A stretch of 64,000 bases of DNA from Bacteroidales bacterium Phil6 (GTDB lineage: Bacteria > Bacteroidota > Bacteroidia > Bacteroidales > F082): contig NWBN01000014.1 in assembly GCA_002633315.1 (NCBI GenBank), positions 124,001 to 188,000 on the forward strand. Reading direction: 5' to 3'. The position numbers and the translations under genes were made by a program. Below, in pieces: positions 38,568-47,274 of this stretch. How positions within the stretch are numbered: the first letter of the stretch is position 1; each line of letters begins with the position of its first letter. The notes under the pieces were generated by a model. The model had not been told where the DNA came from and searched no databases. It worked only from the letters and a program-made list of their open reading frames with translations.

Positions 38568-39578
38568 ATGGACACGAAAAACAAACTTCTTTTAATCTCG
38601 AAAATATCATTATGGGTCATTGCCATAACAGCAATAGTGATAAGTATCAGAGCAATACATATTGCAAAACAACGTCCTGTAACGTATGACCAGATAATGA
38701 TACAAAGTCATGACATAGATTTTGCACCCGATATAACATTTGCCGGAGAGATTGTACCTATGGAAATGTTCAATATCAGAGAACGTTACGAACGTGAGCT
38801 GCTGTCGAACTGTTATTTCCACAGCAACACCATGCTCCTTCTGAAACGTTCCACACGCTGGTTTCCTGTAATAGAACCCATCTTAAAACAGTACAACATA
38901 CCCGATGATTTCAAATACATCTGTCTTGTGGAGAGCGGACTTACCAATGCCATATCGCCAGCCGGAGCTGTCGGATTCTGGCAGTTTATGCCTGCCACAG
39001 CAAAAGAAATGGGATTAACCATCAACAAAGAAGTCGATATGCGTTATAACGTTGAAGCAGAAACAATTGCTGCATGCAAATATTTTCTGAAGGCATACAA
39101 AAGATTCCAAAGTTGGACCTTGGCAGCTGCTTCTTTCAATATTGGTTCAACCAGACTCTCGAATAATATAAAAGAACAGAAAACCAACTCATATTACGAC
39201 TTGTTAATGGCAGAAGAAACGGAACGTTACATATTCAGAATACTCGCTTTCAAGACAATTTTTGAAAACCCCGAAAAATACGGTATTTTCGTAAGTGAGG
39301 AACTCTGCTACAAACCTTTTAAATACAAGACTGTAACAGTGACGAAAGATGTTGACAGCTGGGCTGACTTTGCCAAAGAACATGGAATAACATATAAATT
39401 GTTAAAAGTATTCAATCCTTGGCTCCGCTCAAAATCATTAAAAGTCCATAAAGGCGAAGTTTATGAAATAAAAATACCTACACCGCCTTTCAATCTGACT
39501 TACGATGATTATGAAGACATGTTAGGCAAACATAATATTGAAAAATACCGAGACAGCATCAACGACACAATCATTTAG
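38568..39578 (+). CDS. Membrane-bound lytic transglycosylase (MltD-like)
   Basis: A 336-residue protein with an N-terminal membrane anchor ([19 protein letters not shown], about 5-24) and a periplasmic SLT domain: catalytic Glu in [25 protein letters not shown], then [10 protein letters not shown] and [15 protein letters not shown]. It cleaves peptidoglycan with anhydro-MurNAc formation. The C-terminal [34 protein letters not shown] is LysM-like. It shares an operon with rfbC and uvrA, which looks like convenience rather than pathway. Confidence 0.88.
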   Translation: MDTKNKLLLISKISLWVIAITAIVISIRAIHIAKQRPVTYDQIMIQSHDIDFAPDITFAGEIVPMEMFNIRERYERELLSNCYFHSNTMLLLKRSTRWFPVIEPILKQYNIPDDFKYICLVESGLTNAISPAGAVGFWQFMPATAKEMGLTINKEVDMRYNVEAETIAACKYFLKAYKRFQSWTLAAASFNIGSTRLSNNIKEQKTNSYYDLLMAEETERYIFRILAFKTIFENPEKYGIFVSEELCYKPFKYKTVTVTKDVDSWADFAKEHGITYKLLKVFNPWLRSKSLKVHKGEVYEIKIPTPPFNLTYDDYEDMLGKHNIEKYRDSINDTII

Positions 39579-39586
39579 TTATCGAA

Positions 39587-42424
39587 ATGGATAAAAAGGA
39601 TATTGCAGAGAATGAATTTTTAGAAGTTTTCGGGGCAAGAGAAAACAACCTCAAAAACATTGATTTACGTATTCCGCGTGATAAACTTGTAGTCATAACC
39701 GGATTGAGCGGCAGCGGGAAATCATCATTGACCTTTGAAACCATTTATGCGGAAGGACAAAGACGTTACATGGAGTCATTCTCCACATACGCAAGACAAT
39801 TCATTGGCAATATGAAACGTCCTGACGTTGATGACATTAAAGGTCTGAGTCCTGTCATTTCCATAGAACAAAAAACCATCAACAAAAATCCGAGATCAAC
39901 GGTTGGAACTGTAACTGAGATATATGATTTTCTTCGTCTTCTTTATGCCAGAATAGCAGAACCTTATTCATACGTCACCGGAGAGAAAATGGTACGTTAT
40001 TCTGAAGAACAAATTACCAAAATGATTTTAGATAGCTATAAAAGCAGAAAGATCAACATTTTGGCACCAGTAGTAAGAGGAAGGAAAGGGCATTACCGAG
40101 ATTTGTTCGAACAGATAAGAAATCAAGGATTTCTCAAAGTGCGCATAGATGGTGAAGTTCGGGAACTCGGTATGGTTACACAAGTAAACAGATATCAAAC
40201 CCATGATATAGAGATAGTTATCGATAGACTATTAGTTGACAACAATAAAGACAGACTTGCCAAATCCATAGAACTGGCATTCAAAAAAGGGAAAAACATG
40301 CTGATGGTATTAGATGAGGAGAAGAATGAGTTACGTTATTTCAGCAGGTTGCTGATGTGTCCAACATCCGGCATAGCCTATCAAGACCCGGAGCCTAACA
40401 CCTTCTCTTTCAACTCACCGTATGGAGCTTGTCCCAAATGTAACGGACTCGGCAAGATAACTGCCATCGACATTAATAAAATAATTCCGGACCCGAACCT
40501 GTCAATAAAAAATGGTGGTATAGCTCCCATTGGCAGCTATAAAAACAATATGATATTCAAACAGATAGTTTCAATCTGTTCAAAATACGATTTCGATATC
40601 AATACTCCGTTAAAGGACATTCCCGAGAAGGCTTTAGATACCATTTTATATGGCAGTAACGATTATATCTCATTGGCAAATGATGATGTCGATACTCCAT
40701 TTTCATATTTTACTACATTCGAAGGTATCATTAACGTTATTGAAAAACAAAACACTGATAATGCTCCTGCTGATATTGTACGATGGGCAACAAGTTTCAT
40801 GAACGAAGAGACATGTCCCGAGTGCAGCGGACAACGTCTGAAGAAAGAATCGCTGTATTTCAGAATAAACGGCAAGAACATTGCAGAAGTGGCATCAATG
40901 GACGTATTAGAGTTGTCGGGTTGGATAGACGACCTTCCAAATCATTTGAATGACAAACAAAATGAAATTGCAAAAAGCATACTTTCTGAAATAAATAAAA
41001 GATTACATTTTCTCCTTAATGTAGGTATAGACTATCTCAACATGAATTGTCCGTCAAAGACACTATCTGGAGGAGAAGCACAACGTATAAGACTTGCCAC
41101 GCAAATAGGCTCACAACTGACAGGCATATTGTACATTCTTGACGAACCAAGCATAGGACTGCATCAACGCGACAATCACAAGTTAATAGAATCATTGAAA
41201 GACTTACGTGACATAGGCAATTCCATTATTGTTGTAGAACATGACAAAGACACCATGATGGAATCGGATTATATTGTTGACATAGGACCTGGTGCGGGAT
41301 GTCACGGCGGAGAAGTCATCTTTCAAGGAACTCCTAAAGAAGCCATGAAAGGCAAGGGATTGACGTGTGATTATCTTAAAGGAAAGAGAAAAATAGAAAT
41401 TCCGGAAAAGAGACGACAGCCTCTTGAAGGACAGCGTATTACACTATACGGTGCAAGAGGCAACAATCTGAAGAATGTAAATCTGACAATACCGCTCGGC
41501 ATCATGATATGTGTCACTGGGGTGTCAGGTTCAGGAAAATCATCTCTTATCAACGAGACCTTATATCCCATCCTCAGCAAGCACTTTTACAACTCGGTAA
41601 AAGAACCTCTACCTTACAACAGCATCACCGGACTGGAAAATATCAACAAAGTAATCGAGATTAATCAAGCTCCCATAGGACGAACTCCGAGGTCAAACCC
41701 TGCGACATATACCAAAGTTTTCGATGAGATACGCAAGTTATACAGCGAGTTGCCGGAATCAAAGATACGCGGTTACAAGTCGGGAAGATTCTCTTTTAAT
41801 GTCAAAGGAGGACGATGCGAGACATGCGGTGGTGCCGGATTGCGTGTAATAGAAATGAATTTCTTACCTGATGTTCATGTCTTATGCGAGACATGCCAAG
41901 GCAAACGATATAACAGAGAGACTTTGGAGGTTCGTTTCAAAGGAAAGTCTATCAACGACATATTAAATCTTACCATTGACGATGCTTTGGTTTTTTTTGA
42001 GAACTTCCCTTTGATAACTCAAAAGATAAAGACGTTGCAAGATGTCGGACTTGGATATCTGAAACTCGGACAGCCTTCAACGACATTGTCGGGAGGAGAA
42101 GCACAAAGAGTAAAACTTGCTGCCGAATTGTCGAAACGCGATACAGGTAAAACACTGTATATTCTGGATGAACCTACAACAGGTCTCCATTTCGAAGATA
42201 TCAAGGTTTTGATGAACGTTCTCGACAAACTTGTAGATAAAGGGAATACAGTATTAATCATAGAACACAACCTCGATGTCATAAAAATGGCAGATTATTT
42301 AATCGACATGGGACCGGACAGCGGCATACGAGGCGGAGAAATAATATGCGAAGGAACACCTGAAGAAATCGTCGCCAAAGGCATTGGATATACAGGATAT
42401 TATCTCAAAAATGTCTTGGAATAA
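39587..42424 (+). CDS. uvrA: UvrABC excinuclease subunit A
   Basis: A 945-residue DNA damage-recognition ATPase of nucleotide excision repair, full length. Two ABC modules: Walker [13 protein letters not shown] near the N-terminus and [13 protein letters not shown] about residue 645; signatures [12 protein letters not shown] and [12 protein letters not shown]; Walker [14 protein letters not shown] and [13 protein letters not shown]. Zinc sites are the CPKCNGLG and CETCGGAG motifs, both with their partner Cys pairs. Normal in every respect. Confidence 0.98.
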   Translation: MDKKDIAENEFLEVFGARENNLKNIDLRIPRDKLVVITGLSGSGKSSLTFETIYAEGQRRYMESFSTYARQFIGNMKRPDVDDIKGLSPVISIEQKTINKNPRSTVGTVTEIYDFLRLLYARIAEPYSYVTGEKMVRYSEEQITKMILDSYKSRKINILAPVVRGRKGHYRDLFEQIRNQGFLKVRIDGEVRELGMVTQVNRYQTHDIEIVIDRLLVDNNKDRLAKSIELAFKKGKNMLMVLDEEKNELRYFSRLLMCPTSGIAYQDPEPNTFSFNSPYGACPKCNGLGKITAIDINKIIPDPNLSIKNGGIAPIGSYKNNMIFKQIVSICSKYDFDINTPLKDIPEKALDTILYGSNDYISLANDDVDTPFSYFTTFEGIINVIEKQNTDNAPADIVRWATSFMNEETCPECSGQRLKKESLYFRINGKNIAEVASMDVLELSGWIDDLPNHLNDKQNEIAKSILSEINKRLHFLLNVGIDYLNMNCPSKTLSGGEAQRIRLATQIGSQLTGILYILDEPSIGLHQRDNHKLIESLKDLRDIGNSIIVVEHDKDTMMESDYIVDIGPGAGCHGGEVIFQGTPKEAMKGKGLTCDYLKGKRKIEIPEKRRQPLEGQRITLYGARGNNLKNVNLTIPLGIMICVTGVSGSGKSSLINETLYPILSKHFYNSVKEPLPYNSITGLENINKVIEINQAPIGRTPRSNPATYTKVFDEIRKLYSELPESKIRGYKSGRFSFNVKGGRCETCGGAGLRVIEMNFLPDVHVLCETCQGKRYNRETLEVRFKGKSINDILNLTIDDALVFFENFPLITQKIKTLQDVGLGYLKLGQPSTTLSGGEAQRVKLAAELSKRDTGKTLYILDEPTTGLHFEDIKVLMNVLDKLVDKGNTVLIIEHNLDVIKMADYLIDMGPDSGIRGGEIICEGTPEEIVAKGIGYTGYYLKNVLE

Positions 42425-42456
42425 GGCATTTTAAAATACTTAAAAATAATTTGCAG

Positions 42457-42487
42457 AGATGATGCGACAATTCATATCGCATCATCT
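42457..42487. terminator. Hairpin between convergent uvrA and SIMPL genes
   Basis: A perfect 11-bp stem (42457-42467 with 42477-42487) between two converging genes, without a clear T run on either side. Confidence 0.65.
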
Positions 42488-42502
42488 AAGTGCTTGCAAC
42501 TA

Positions 42503-43207
42503 TCAGTCTTCAAGGAAATAAGTTACGTTGGTAACAACTCTGACAGTCTTTATATAAGGTGTATTATCATCCCGGTCAGAAATAGAGAATTGTCCTTGTG
42601 TAGCAGTTTTTATTTTACCGAGCTTGCTATTAGAGTCAAAAGCAAACTTCTCAGCAGCAGCACGAGCATTTTTTGTAGCTTCCTCTATCATCTGAGGTTT
42701 TATACTGTTCAAATCAGAATATATGAAACTGACATGGTCGGTATAAAAATCTCCGTTAGCTATAGCTACACCTTGTTTTATCAATTCTCCTTGACGGCTC
42801 ATCAAATTTCTGACAAGATCGATATTGCTTGAAGATACCGTTATTGTTGACGTTACATTATACCTCGTGTTATAATTATTATTCGAATAATAATCAGCTT
42901 CCCTATCCTGTACTCGAGGCGCATTTATGCTGATTTCAGACTCAGAAATACCATTGTCTTTCAAAAATTTCTCAACAATAATATTCTTGGCATTCACCTC
43001 ATTATAGACAGTAATCAAATCATTGCCAACGACCTTAATGGTTATAGGCCAGAACACACGGTCTGCTTTCACTTCCATCTCTGCCAATCCTTTGACATTG
43101 ACTGTACGGACATCTTTGGAAATATGAGAAAGCCCCAACCAAATAAAAAATCCCATAATAGCCATTCCTAACATAAGGAACAATGCTTCACTTTTTAAAT
43201 TTTTCAT
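42503..43207 (-). CDS. SIMPL domain (DUF541) membrane-anchored protein
   Basis: A 234-residue protein with one N-terminal hydrophobic segment (about 8-27) and an extracytoplasmic SIMPL domain: VNVKGLAEMEVKADRVFWPITIKVVGNDL, then SEISINAPRVQDRE and the C-terminal ATKNARAAAEKFAFDSNSKLGKIKTATQGQFSI, which is the family hallmark. Function of the family is not known (envelope stress or signalling in some species). I start at the ATG 43207; the frame reaches a TTG two codons earlier. The 400 bp upstream are AT-rich and hold nothing I can identify except the tmRNA terminator. Confidence 0.87.
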   Translation of the reverse strand: MKNLKSEALFLMLGMAIMGFFIWLGLSHISKDVRTVNVKGLAEMEVKADRVFWPITIKVVGNDLITVYNEVNAKNIIVEKFLKDNGISESEISINAPRVQDREADYYSNNNYNTRYNVTSTITVSSSNIDLVRNLMSRQGELIKQGVAIANGDFYTDHVSFIYSDLNSIKPQMIEEATKNARAAAEKFAFDSNSKLGKIKTATQGQFSISDRDDNTPYIKTVRVVTNVTYFLED

Positions 43208-43570
43208 TTTCAATTATTTTAAGTTTGTTTTTATTATTACTTTCCCTCAACAAAAATAATTATTTCAACAATTTCATGACTACAAACCAACAAAATGCAT
43301 ATTACATCCAGATAAAACTCTTATCTCATAAACAAGTTTTCCAAACTGATTTATATACAATTCAAAAATATAACAAAAAATTAAGATTAATATTATAAGG
43401 ATAGATAAAAATAAGGAAATATAGCTACTGAATATAAACTGACAATAAACAATATCAAAACATATTTATTTCATAATCAATATATTGTGCTATAATATTT
43501 ACAAAAAACAATTCATGACAAACATTGTAAAACCACACAGTAAAAAACAATTTTACGAAAAAAACATAAA

Positions 43571-43601
43571 AAAACGACCGCTAAAATTCAGCAGTCGTTT
43601 T
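43571..43601 (-). terminator. Terminator of the tmRNA gene
   Basis: On the minus strand a 12-bp stem (43601-43590 with 43582-43571, one G-U pair) follows the tmRNA 3' end and runs into T-rich sequence. Confidence 0.88.
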
Positions 43602-43606
43602 AATTG

Positions 43607-44003
43607 TGGAGCTGGAGGGAGTCGAACCCTCGTCCAAACAAGGAACAACCATGCTTTCTACATGCTTATTCTGCCATTGGTTTTCGTGAAGAGCAAGGGG
43701 ACAGACACCCTAAGCCCGACCTTATCTTCTAAATTTTCGCGACATGAGCGAAGAAATCATGTTACTATCCCGAAATTGCTGAGCACCTCGTTACCGGACC
43801 GGAATCGAGAACATCCATCCGCGAGATGTCTCGTTCCCCCACCTTGTGAGAGAATTAAGCTACATCTACTGTACTTCGATTAAGCAGCGAGAGCGTAATT
43901 ATATTCGCCAATTAATTTTTTGCAGTCAAGATTTGCGAGCGTCACTGCGAGGCTCGACATGCTTACATGACCATTCTACAAGCTGTCAAAACCAATCAAC
44001 CCC
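43607..44003 (-). ncRNA. ssrA: Transfer-messenger RNA
   Basis: tmRNA, which rescues stalled ribosomes and tags the nascent protein. On the minus strand the 5' end is GGGGUUGAUU..., and the last seven bases CAGCUCC pair with it (GGGGUUG) to form the tRNA-like acceptor stem, followed by discriminator A at 43607. GGTTCGACTCC is the T arm. The tag reading frame at 43909-43880 (GGC to TAA) encodes GEYNYALAA, preceded by the Ala delivered by tmRNA; this is close to the GENNYALAA tags I recall for the phylum. CCA is not encoded. Length is about 397 nt. An upstream promoter and a downstream terminator frame it. Confidence 0.95.
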
Positions 44004-44023
44004 TTCAAAGAACTTTTGTCATG

Positions 44024-44054
44024 CAAAATTACTACATCAACAAGTTTTTGTCAA
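44024..44054 (-). promoter_or_regulatory. tmRNA promoter
   Basis: On the minus strand TTG (44054-44052), 20 nt, TAATTTTG (44031-44024), about 20 bases before the mature 5' end, so a short leader is removed. Confidence 0.7.
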
Positions 44055-44288
44055 GTGTTATTTTCATAATTTTCTTTTATATTATTCTGAAAATTATAAA
44101 AACTGCAACCATATCATAATCTTCATTTCAAGACAATATAATTAAAATACAACATTGGACATTGACCATCATCATATTAAAGTTTAAAAACAACAATCAC
44201 AAAAGCGACCGAATAACGGAATGACGCCATCTGACATATACATCACATTTTAATTAAAACCATTGAAACTTATCATTCAAGAAAGAAG

Positions 44289-44361
44289 AGCGGATAACGG
44301 GGCTCGAACCCGCGACCTAAAGCTTGGGAAGCTTTCGCTCTGCCAACTGAGCTACATCCGC
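44289..44361 (-). tRNA. tRNA-Gly(CCC)
   Basis: Minus strand, 73 nt. Acceptor stem GCGGATG with TATCCGC, U8 and A9 in place, anticodon loop TTCCCAA (anticodon CCC, reads GGG), T loop TTCGAGC, discriminator U as usual for tRNA-Gly. CCA not encoded. The 285 bp between this gene and the tmRNA hold only the tmRNA promoter. Confidence 0.95.
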
Positions 44362-44485
44362 TTTTCGATGCAAAATTATATAAAATTTCATTACATCATA
44401 ACATAAAAGCAAATTTTTCTATCCTAAAATTGTAAACAAAACCATCATATATCATTTTTTATTCTGACAATTTATTAAAAATCAT

Positions 44486-44493
44486 TATTTTTG
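44486..44493 (+). promoter_or_regulatory. Probable -7 box of the LOG operon
   Basis: TATTTTTG 19 bases before the LOG start; the -33 region has CTG instead of TTG. Confidence 0.4.
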
Positions 44494-44511
44494 TAACCCA
44501 AAATAAAACAC

Positions 44512-45219
44512 ATGGAAAATACTGAAGAACAAATAAGAGAAGCCTTTCAGGAAAAAAACTGGAATGAGATAAAGACGCACGACTCCTGGTCTGTTTTCAA
44601 AAGCATGGCAGAATTTGTCAATGGATATGAGACATTGGCTAAGATAGGACCTTGCGTTGCTATTTTCGGGTCTGCGAGATTGAAACCCGACAACAAATAT
44701 TACAAAATGGCGGAGGAGACAGCATATATACTTGTCAAGAAAGGTTTTGGAATTATCACCGGAGGAGGTCCCGGCATTATGGAAGCCGGCAACAAAGGTG
44801 CTCACTTCGGAGGAGGGAAAAGCGTAGGTCTGAATATCATCTTGCCTAACGAACAAAAGGCAAATCAATTCGTTGATCAAGATAAATCATTAAATTTCAA
44901 CTATTTTTATGTAAGAAAAACCATGTTCATGCGTTATTCGCAAGGTTATATCGCATTTCCCGGGGGATTCGGAACCCTTGACGAGGTATCGGAAGCCATA
45001 ACGCTAATTCAGACCAACAAACTCATCTCCTTCCCTATCGTATTAGTAGGCAAAGACTTTTGGGATGGTCTCGTAAATTGGTTTAAAAAAGAACTCCTCT
45101 CAAACCAACTTATTTCGGAAAATGACTTGAATATCTTTCATGTAGTTGATACTGTTGAAGATGCAGTGAAAATAATAGAAGACTTCTATAACAAATATGC
45201 TTTAAAACCGAATTTTTAA
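44512..45219 (+). CDS. LOG family protein (TIGR00730-type Rossmann fold)
   Basis: A 235-residue cytoplasmic protein with the Rossmann-type motifs of LOG phosphoribohydrolases: GPCVAIFGSARLKPDNKYY, GFGIITGGGPGIMEAGNKGA, and the catalytic PGGFGTLDEVSEAITLIQT. LOG enzymes release a nucleobase (cytokinin in plants and actinobacteria) from a nucleoside monophosphate; in most bacteria the physiological substrate is open. It begins an operon: the aspartic protease start overlaps its stop by one base. Confidence 0.92.
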   Translation: MENTEEQIREAFQEKNWNEIKTHDSWSVFKSMAEFVNGYETLAKIGPCVAIFGSARLKPDNKYYKMAEETAYILVKKGFGIITGGGPGIMEAGNKGAHFGGGKSVGLNIILPNEQKANQFVDQDKSLNFNYFYVRKTMFMRYSQGYIAFPGGFGTLDEVSEAITLIQTNKLISFPIVLVGKDFWDGLVNWFKKELLSNQLISENDLNIFHVVDTVEDAVKIIEDFYNKYALKPNF

Positions 45220-45686
45220 TGCGTAGATACACCGAGATACCTTTTGACGTCTTACCTATTGATAACGAAGGTTATCATATAATGATAAAAGGTAAGATCA
45301 ATGATAAAGATGCAAACTTTATCATTGATACCGGGGCTTCACAGACTGTTTTCGATAAGACAACAATCAACGATTTTGCCGAGCCTACATCGGTAAAGCA
45401 TAAAAAAGGTGTTTCTGCAAGTGTGGGAGCGTCCGACATAAACATAACATTGTCGGTAATAGGAAAAATTTCGTTTAATGATTTTAATTTATATGATTAT
45501 CAAGGCATTATCATTGACCTATCACATATCAACGACTCATATCGAAAGTTCAATCTGCCGGTGATACATGCCATAATAGGCGGTGATATTTTAAAAAGTT
45601 ACGATGCCGTAATAAATTACAGATTAAAAAAGTTAAGATTAACACCAAAGAAGAAACCAGATGCCTCGCATTCTAATAATAGATGA
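45219..45686 (+). CDS. Retropepsin-like aspartic protease
   Basis: A 155-residue protein with a single-domain clan AA aspartic protease: NFIIDTGASQTVFD carries the catalytic Asp (about 39), flanked by strands, and HAIIGGDILKSYDAVINYRLKKL is the typical second signature (normally ILG followed by D). Active enzymes of this kind are homodimers. There is no signal peptide or membrane segment, so it is presumably cytoplasmic. Its last 26 bases overlap the response-regulator gene and its start overlaps the LOG gene; tight coupling suggests co-ordinated expression but no known pathway joins the three. Confidence 0.85.
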   Translation: MRRYTEIPFDVLPIDNEGYHIMIKGKINDKDANFIIDTGASQTVFDKTTINDFAEPTSVKHKKGVSASVGASDINITLSVIGKISFNDFNLYDYQGIIIDLSHINDSYRKFNLPVIHAIIGGDILKSYDAVINYRLKKLRLTPKKKPDASHSNNR

Positions 45687-46824
45687 TGAACCTGCCATAA
45701 GACGGGTTCTGCGCGATATTCTTGAAAATGAAGGATACATTGTTGAAGATGCCGCATCCGGCATAGAAGCTTTGCCCATCATCAAAGAACAGGAATTCGA
45801 TGCTATTTTTTGTGACATCAAAATGCCACAGATGGACGGCATTGAAGTTCTTGAAAACATCAAACAAAATTCCGACACTCCTGTCATCATGATTTCCGGA
45901 CACGGCACCATAGAGACAGCAGTGGAAGCCATTAAAAAAGGTGCTTTCGACTATATCTCCAAGCCGCCGGATCTCAACAGGCTACTTATCACATTACGTA
46001 ACGCACTTGACAAATCCAAACTCATGACAGAGACCAAGGCTCTTAAAAAGGTTGTCAGGAAACAATATGAAATGATAGGTGAATCGGCTCCTATGATTGA
46101 GGTTCGCGAAATGATTGAAAAGGTCGCTCCCACCTCGGCTCGAGTTCTCATCGAAGGTGAAAACGGCACCGGCAAAGAACTCGTCGCCAGACAGTTGCAT
46201 GAGTTAAGCAACAGATCATACAATCCTTTCATTGAAGTCAATTGTGCAGCCATCCCTTCAGAACTTATTGAAAGTCAATTATTTGGACACGAAAAAGGGT
46301 CTTTCACTTCTGCAGTGAAGATGAGAAAGGGAGATTTTGAACTTGCCAATGGAGGAACTTTGTTCCTCGATGAAATTGGTGACATGAGTCTGTCGGCACA
46401 GGCAAAAGTGTTACGTGCTTTGCAGGAAAACAAAATAACACGCGTCGGCAGTGAAAAAGACATACCCGTTGACGTAAGAGTCATTGCTGCAACAAACAAA
46501 AATCTTAAAGAAGAAATAGAGAAAGGCAACTTCAGAGAAGATTTATACCACAGACTCAGCGTCATTATCATCATGGTGCCTCCATTAAGAGACAGAAAAG
46601 ACGACATACCATTGCTTGTTGACGCCTTTGTCAAACGTATATCCGAAGACATGGGAAAACCTGCTCCTGTTTTTAAGGAAGAAGCTGTAGCAGAACTGCA
46701 GAATTACAGATGGACAGGAAATATAAGAGAGTTGCAGAATGTGGTGGAAAGACTCGTGATATTATGCGGAAACACCATCACGGAAGATGACGTAAAGAAA
46801 TACGCACAACCACTTGTAAAATAA
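45661..46824 (+). CDS. NtrC-type response regulator without DNA-binding domain
   Basis: A 387-residue two-domain protein. Receiver domain (1-120): RILIIDDEPAIRRVL and phospho-acceptor Asp in FDAIFCDIKMPQMDG. AAA+ domain (about 140-375): Walker A GENGTGKELVAR, Walker B GGTLFLDEIGDM, arginine finger and sensor II region GNIRELQNVVERL. The sigma-54-contacting GAFTGA loop reads GSFTSA, and the protein stops after the AAA+ lid with no Fis-type helix-turn-helix. It therefore looks like an activator family that does not work through sigma-54 in the standard way. It overlaps the aspartic protease gene. Confidence 0.9.
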   Translation: MPRILIIDDEPAIRRVLRDILENEGYIVEDAASGIEALPIIKEQEFDAIFCDIKMPQMDGIEVLENIKQNSDTPVIMISGHGTIETAVEAIKKGAFDYISKPPDLNRLLITLRNALDKSKLMTETKALKKVVRKQYEMIGESAPMIEVREMIEKVAPTSARVLIEGENGTGKELVARQLHELSNRSYNPFIEVNCAAIPSELIESQLFGHEKGSFTSAVKMRKGDFELANGGTLFLDEIGDMSLSAQAKVLRALQENKITRVGSEKDIPVDVRVIAATNKNLKEEIEKGNFREDLYHRLSVIIIMVPPLRDRKDDIPLLVDAFVKRISEDMGKPAPVFKEEAVAELQNYRWTGNIRELQNVVERLVILCGNTITEDDVKKYAQPLVK

Positions 46825-46858
46825 AACATCTCTATACATTTGAACACTCCATTGTAAC

Positions 46859-46902
46859 AATAAAATCCCGATGGTAACAACATACATCATCGGAGTTTTA
46901 TT
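46859..46902 (+). terminator. Terminator after the response regulator
   Basis: A 15-base arm (46859-46873) pairs with 46888-46902 with one mismatch and one G-U, ending in T-rich sequence. Confidence 0.75.
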
Positions 46903-46971
46903 ATTGTATGTCATTTAAAACCATGATTGTCAAGCCACACCATTTTTTCTTTAAAAAAATGTCTTTTTTAT

Positions 46972-47001
46972 TTGTTCATATCAAAATAACATGTATCTTT
47001 G
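46972..47001 (+). promoter_or_regulatory. Promoter of tRNA-Val(UAC)
   Basis: TTG (46972), 19 nt, TATCTTTG (46994-47001), a full match to the Bacteroidetes consensus, 33 bp before the tRNA. Confidence 0.75.
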
Positions 47002-47034
47002 CAAACGCAAAACGGAACAAGTTCTTTGCCTATC

Positions 47035-47109
47035 GGAAGCTTAGCTCAGTTGGTTCAGAGCGCCTGCCTTACAAGCAGGAGGTCACTGGTTCGACCCCAG
47101 TAGTTTCCA
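47035..47109 (+). tRNA. tRNA-Val(UAC)
   Basis: 75 nt; acceptor GGAAGCT with AGTTTCC (one G-U), anticodon loop CTTACAA, T loop TTCGACC, discriminator A. CCA not encoded (next bases are CAA). Confidence 0.96.
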
Positions 47110-47135
47110 CAATATTTTTTTAATAACATCATTTT

Positions 47136-47166
47136 AAAGATTTCTATTATAGAAATCTTTTTTTAT
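47136..47166 (+). terminator. Terminator after tRNA-Val(UAC)
   Basis: A perfect 11-bp stem (47136-47146 with 47150-47160) followed by T-rich bases. Confidence 0.85.
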
Positions 47167-47206
47167 GTCATTAAATAAGATTTCTGTAAAATACAGCATA
47201 TAACAA

Positions 47207-47246
47207 AAACAACTCCGAAGAGCAAATAAACGTTCCGGAGCTGTTT
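47207..47246 (-). terminator. Terminator of the DPP IV-like gene
   Basis: AAACAACTCCG (47207-47217) pairs with CGGAGCTGTTT (47236-47246), with one wobble position, 30 bp after the minus-strand stop. Confidence 0.65.
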
Positions 47247-47274
47247 CGTTTAAATAACTTTCAATTCAAAAACA

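Noticed and set aside
43485..44145. Two plus-strand open frames over 43485-44145
   Set aside because: They are antisense to the tmRNA gene; the acceptor stem, T arm and tag are unmistakable.
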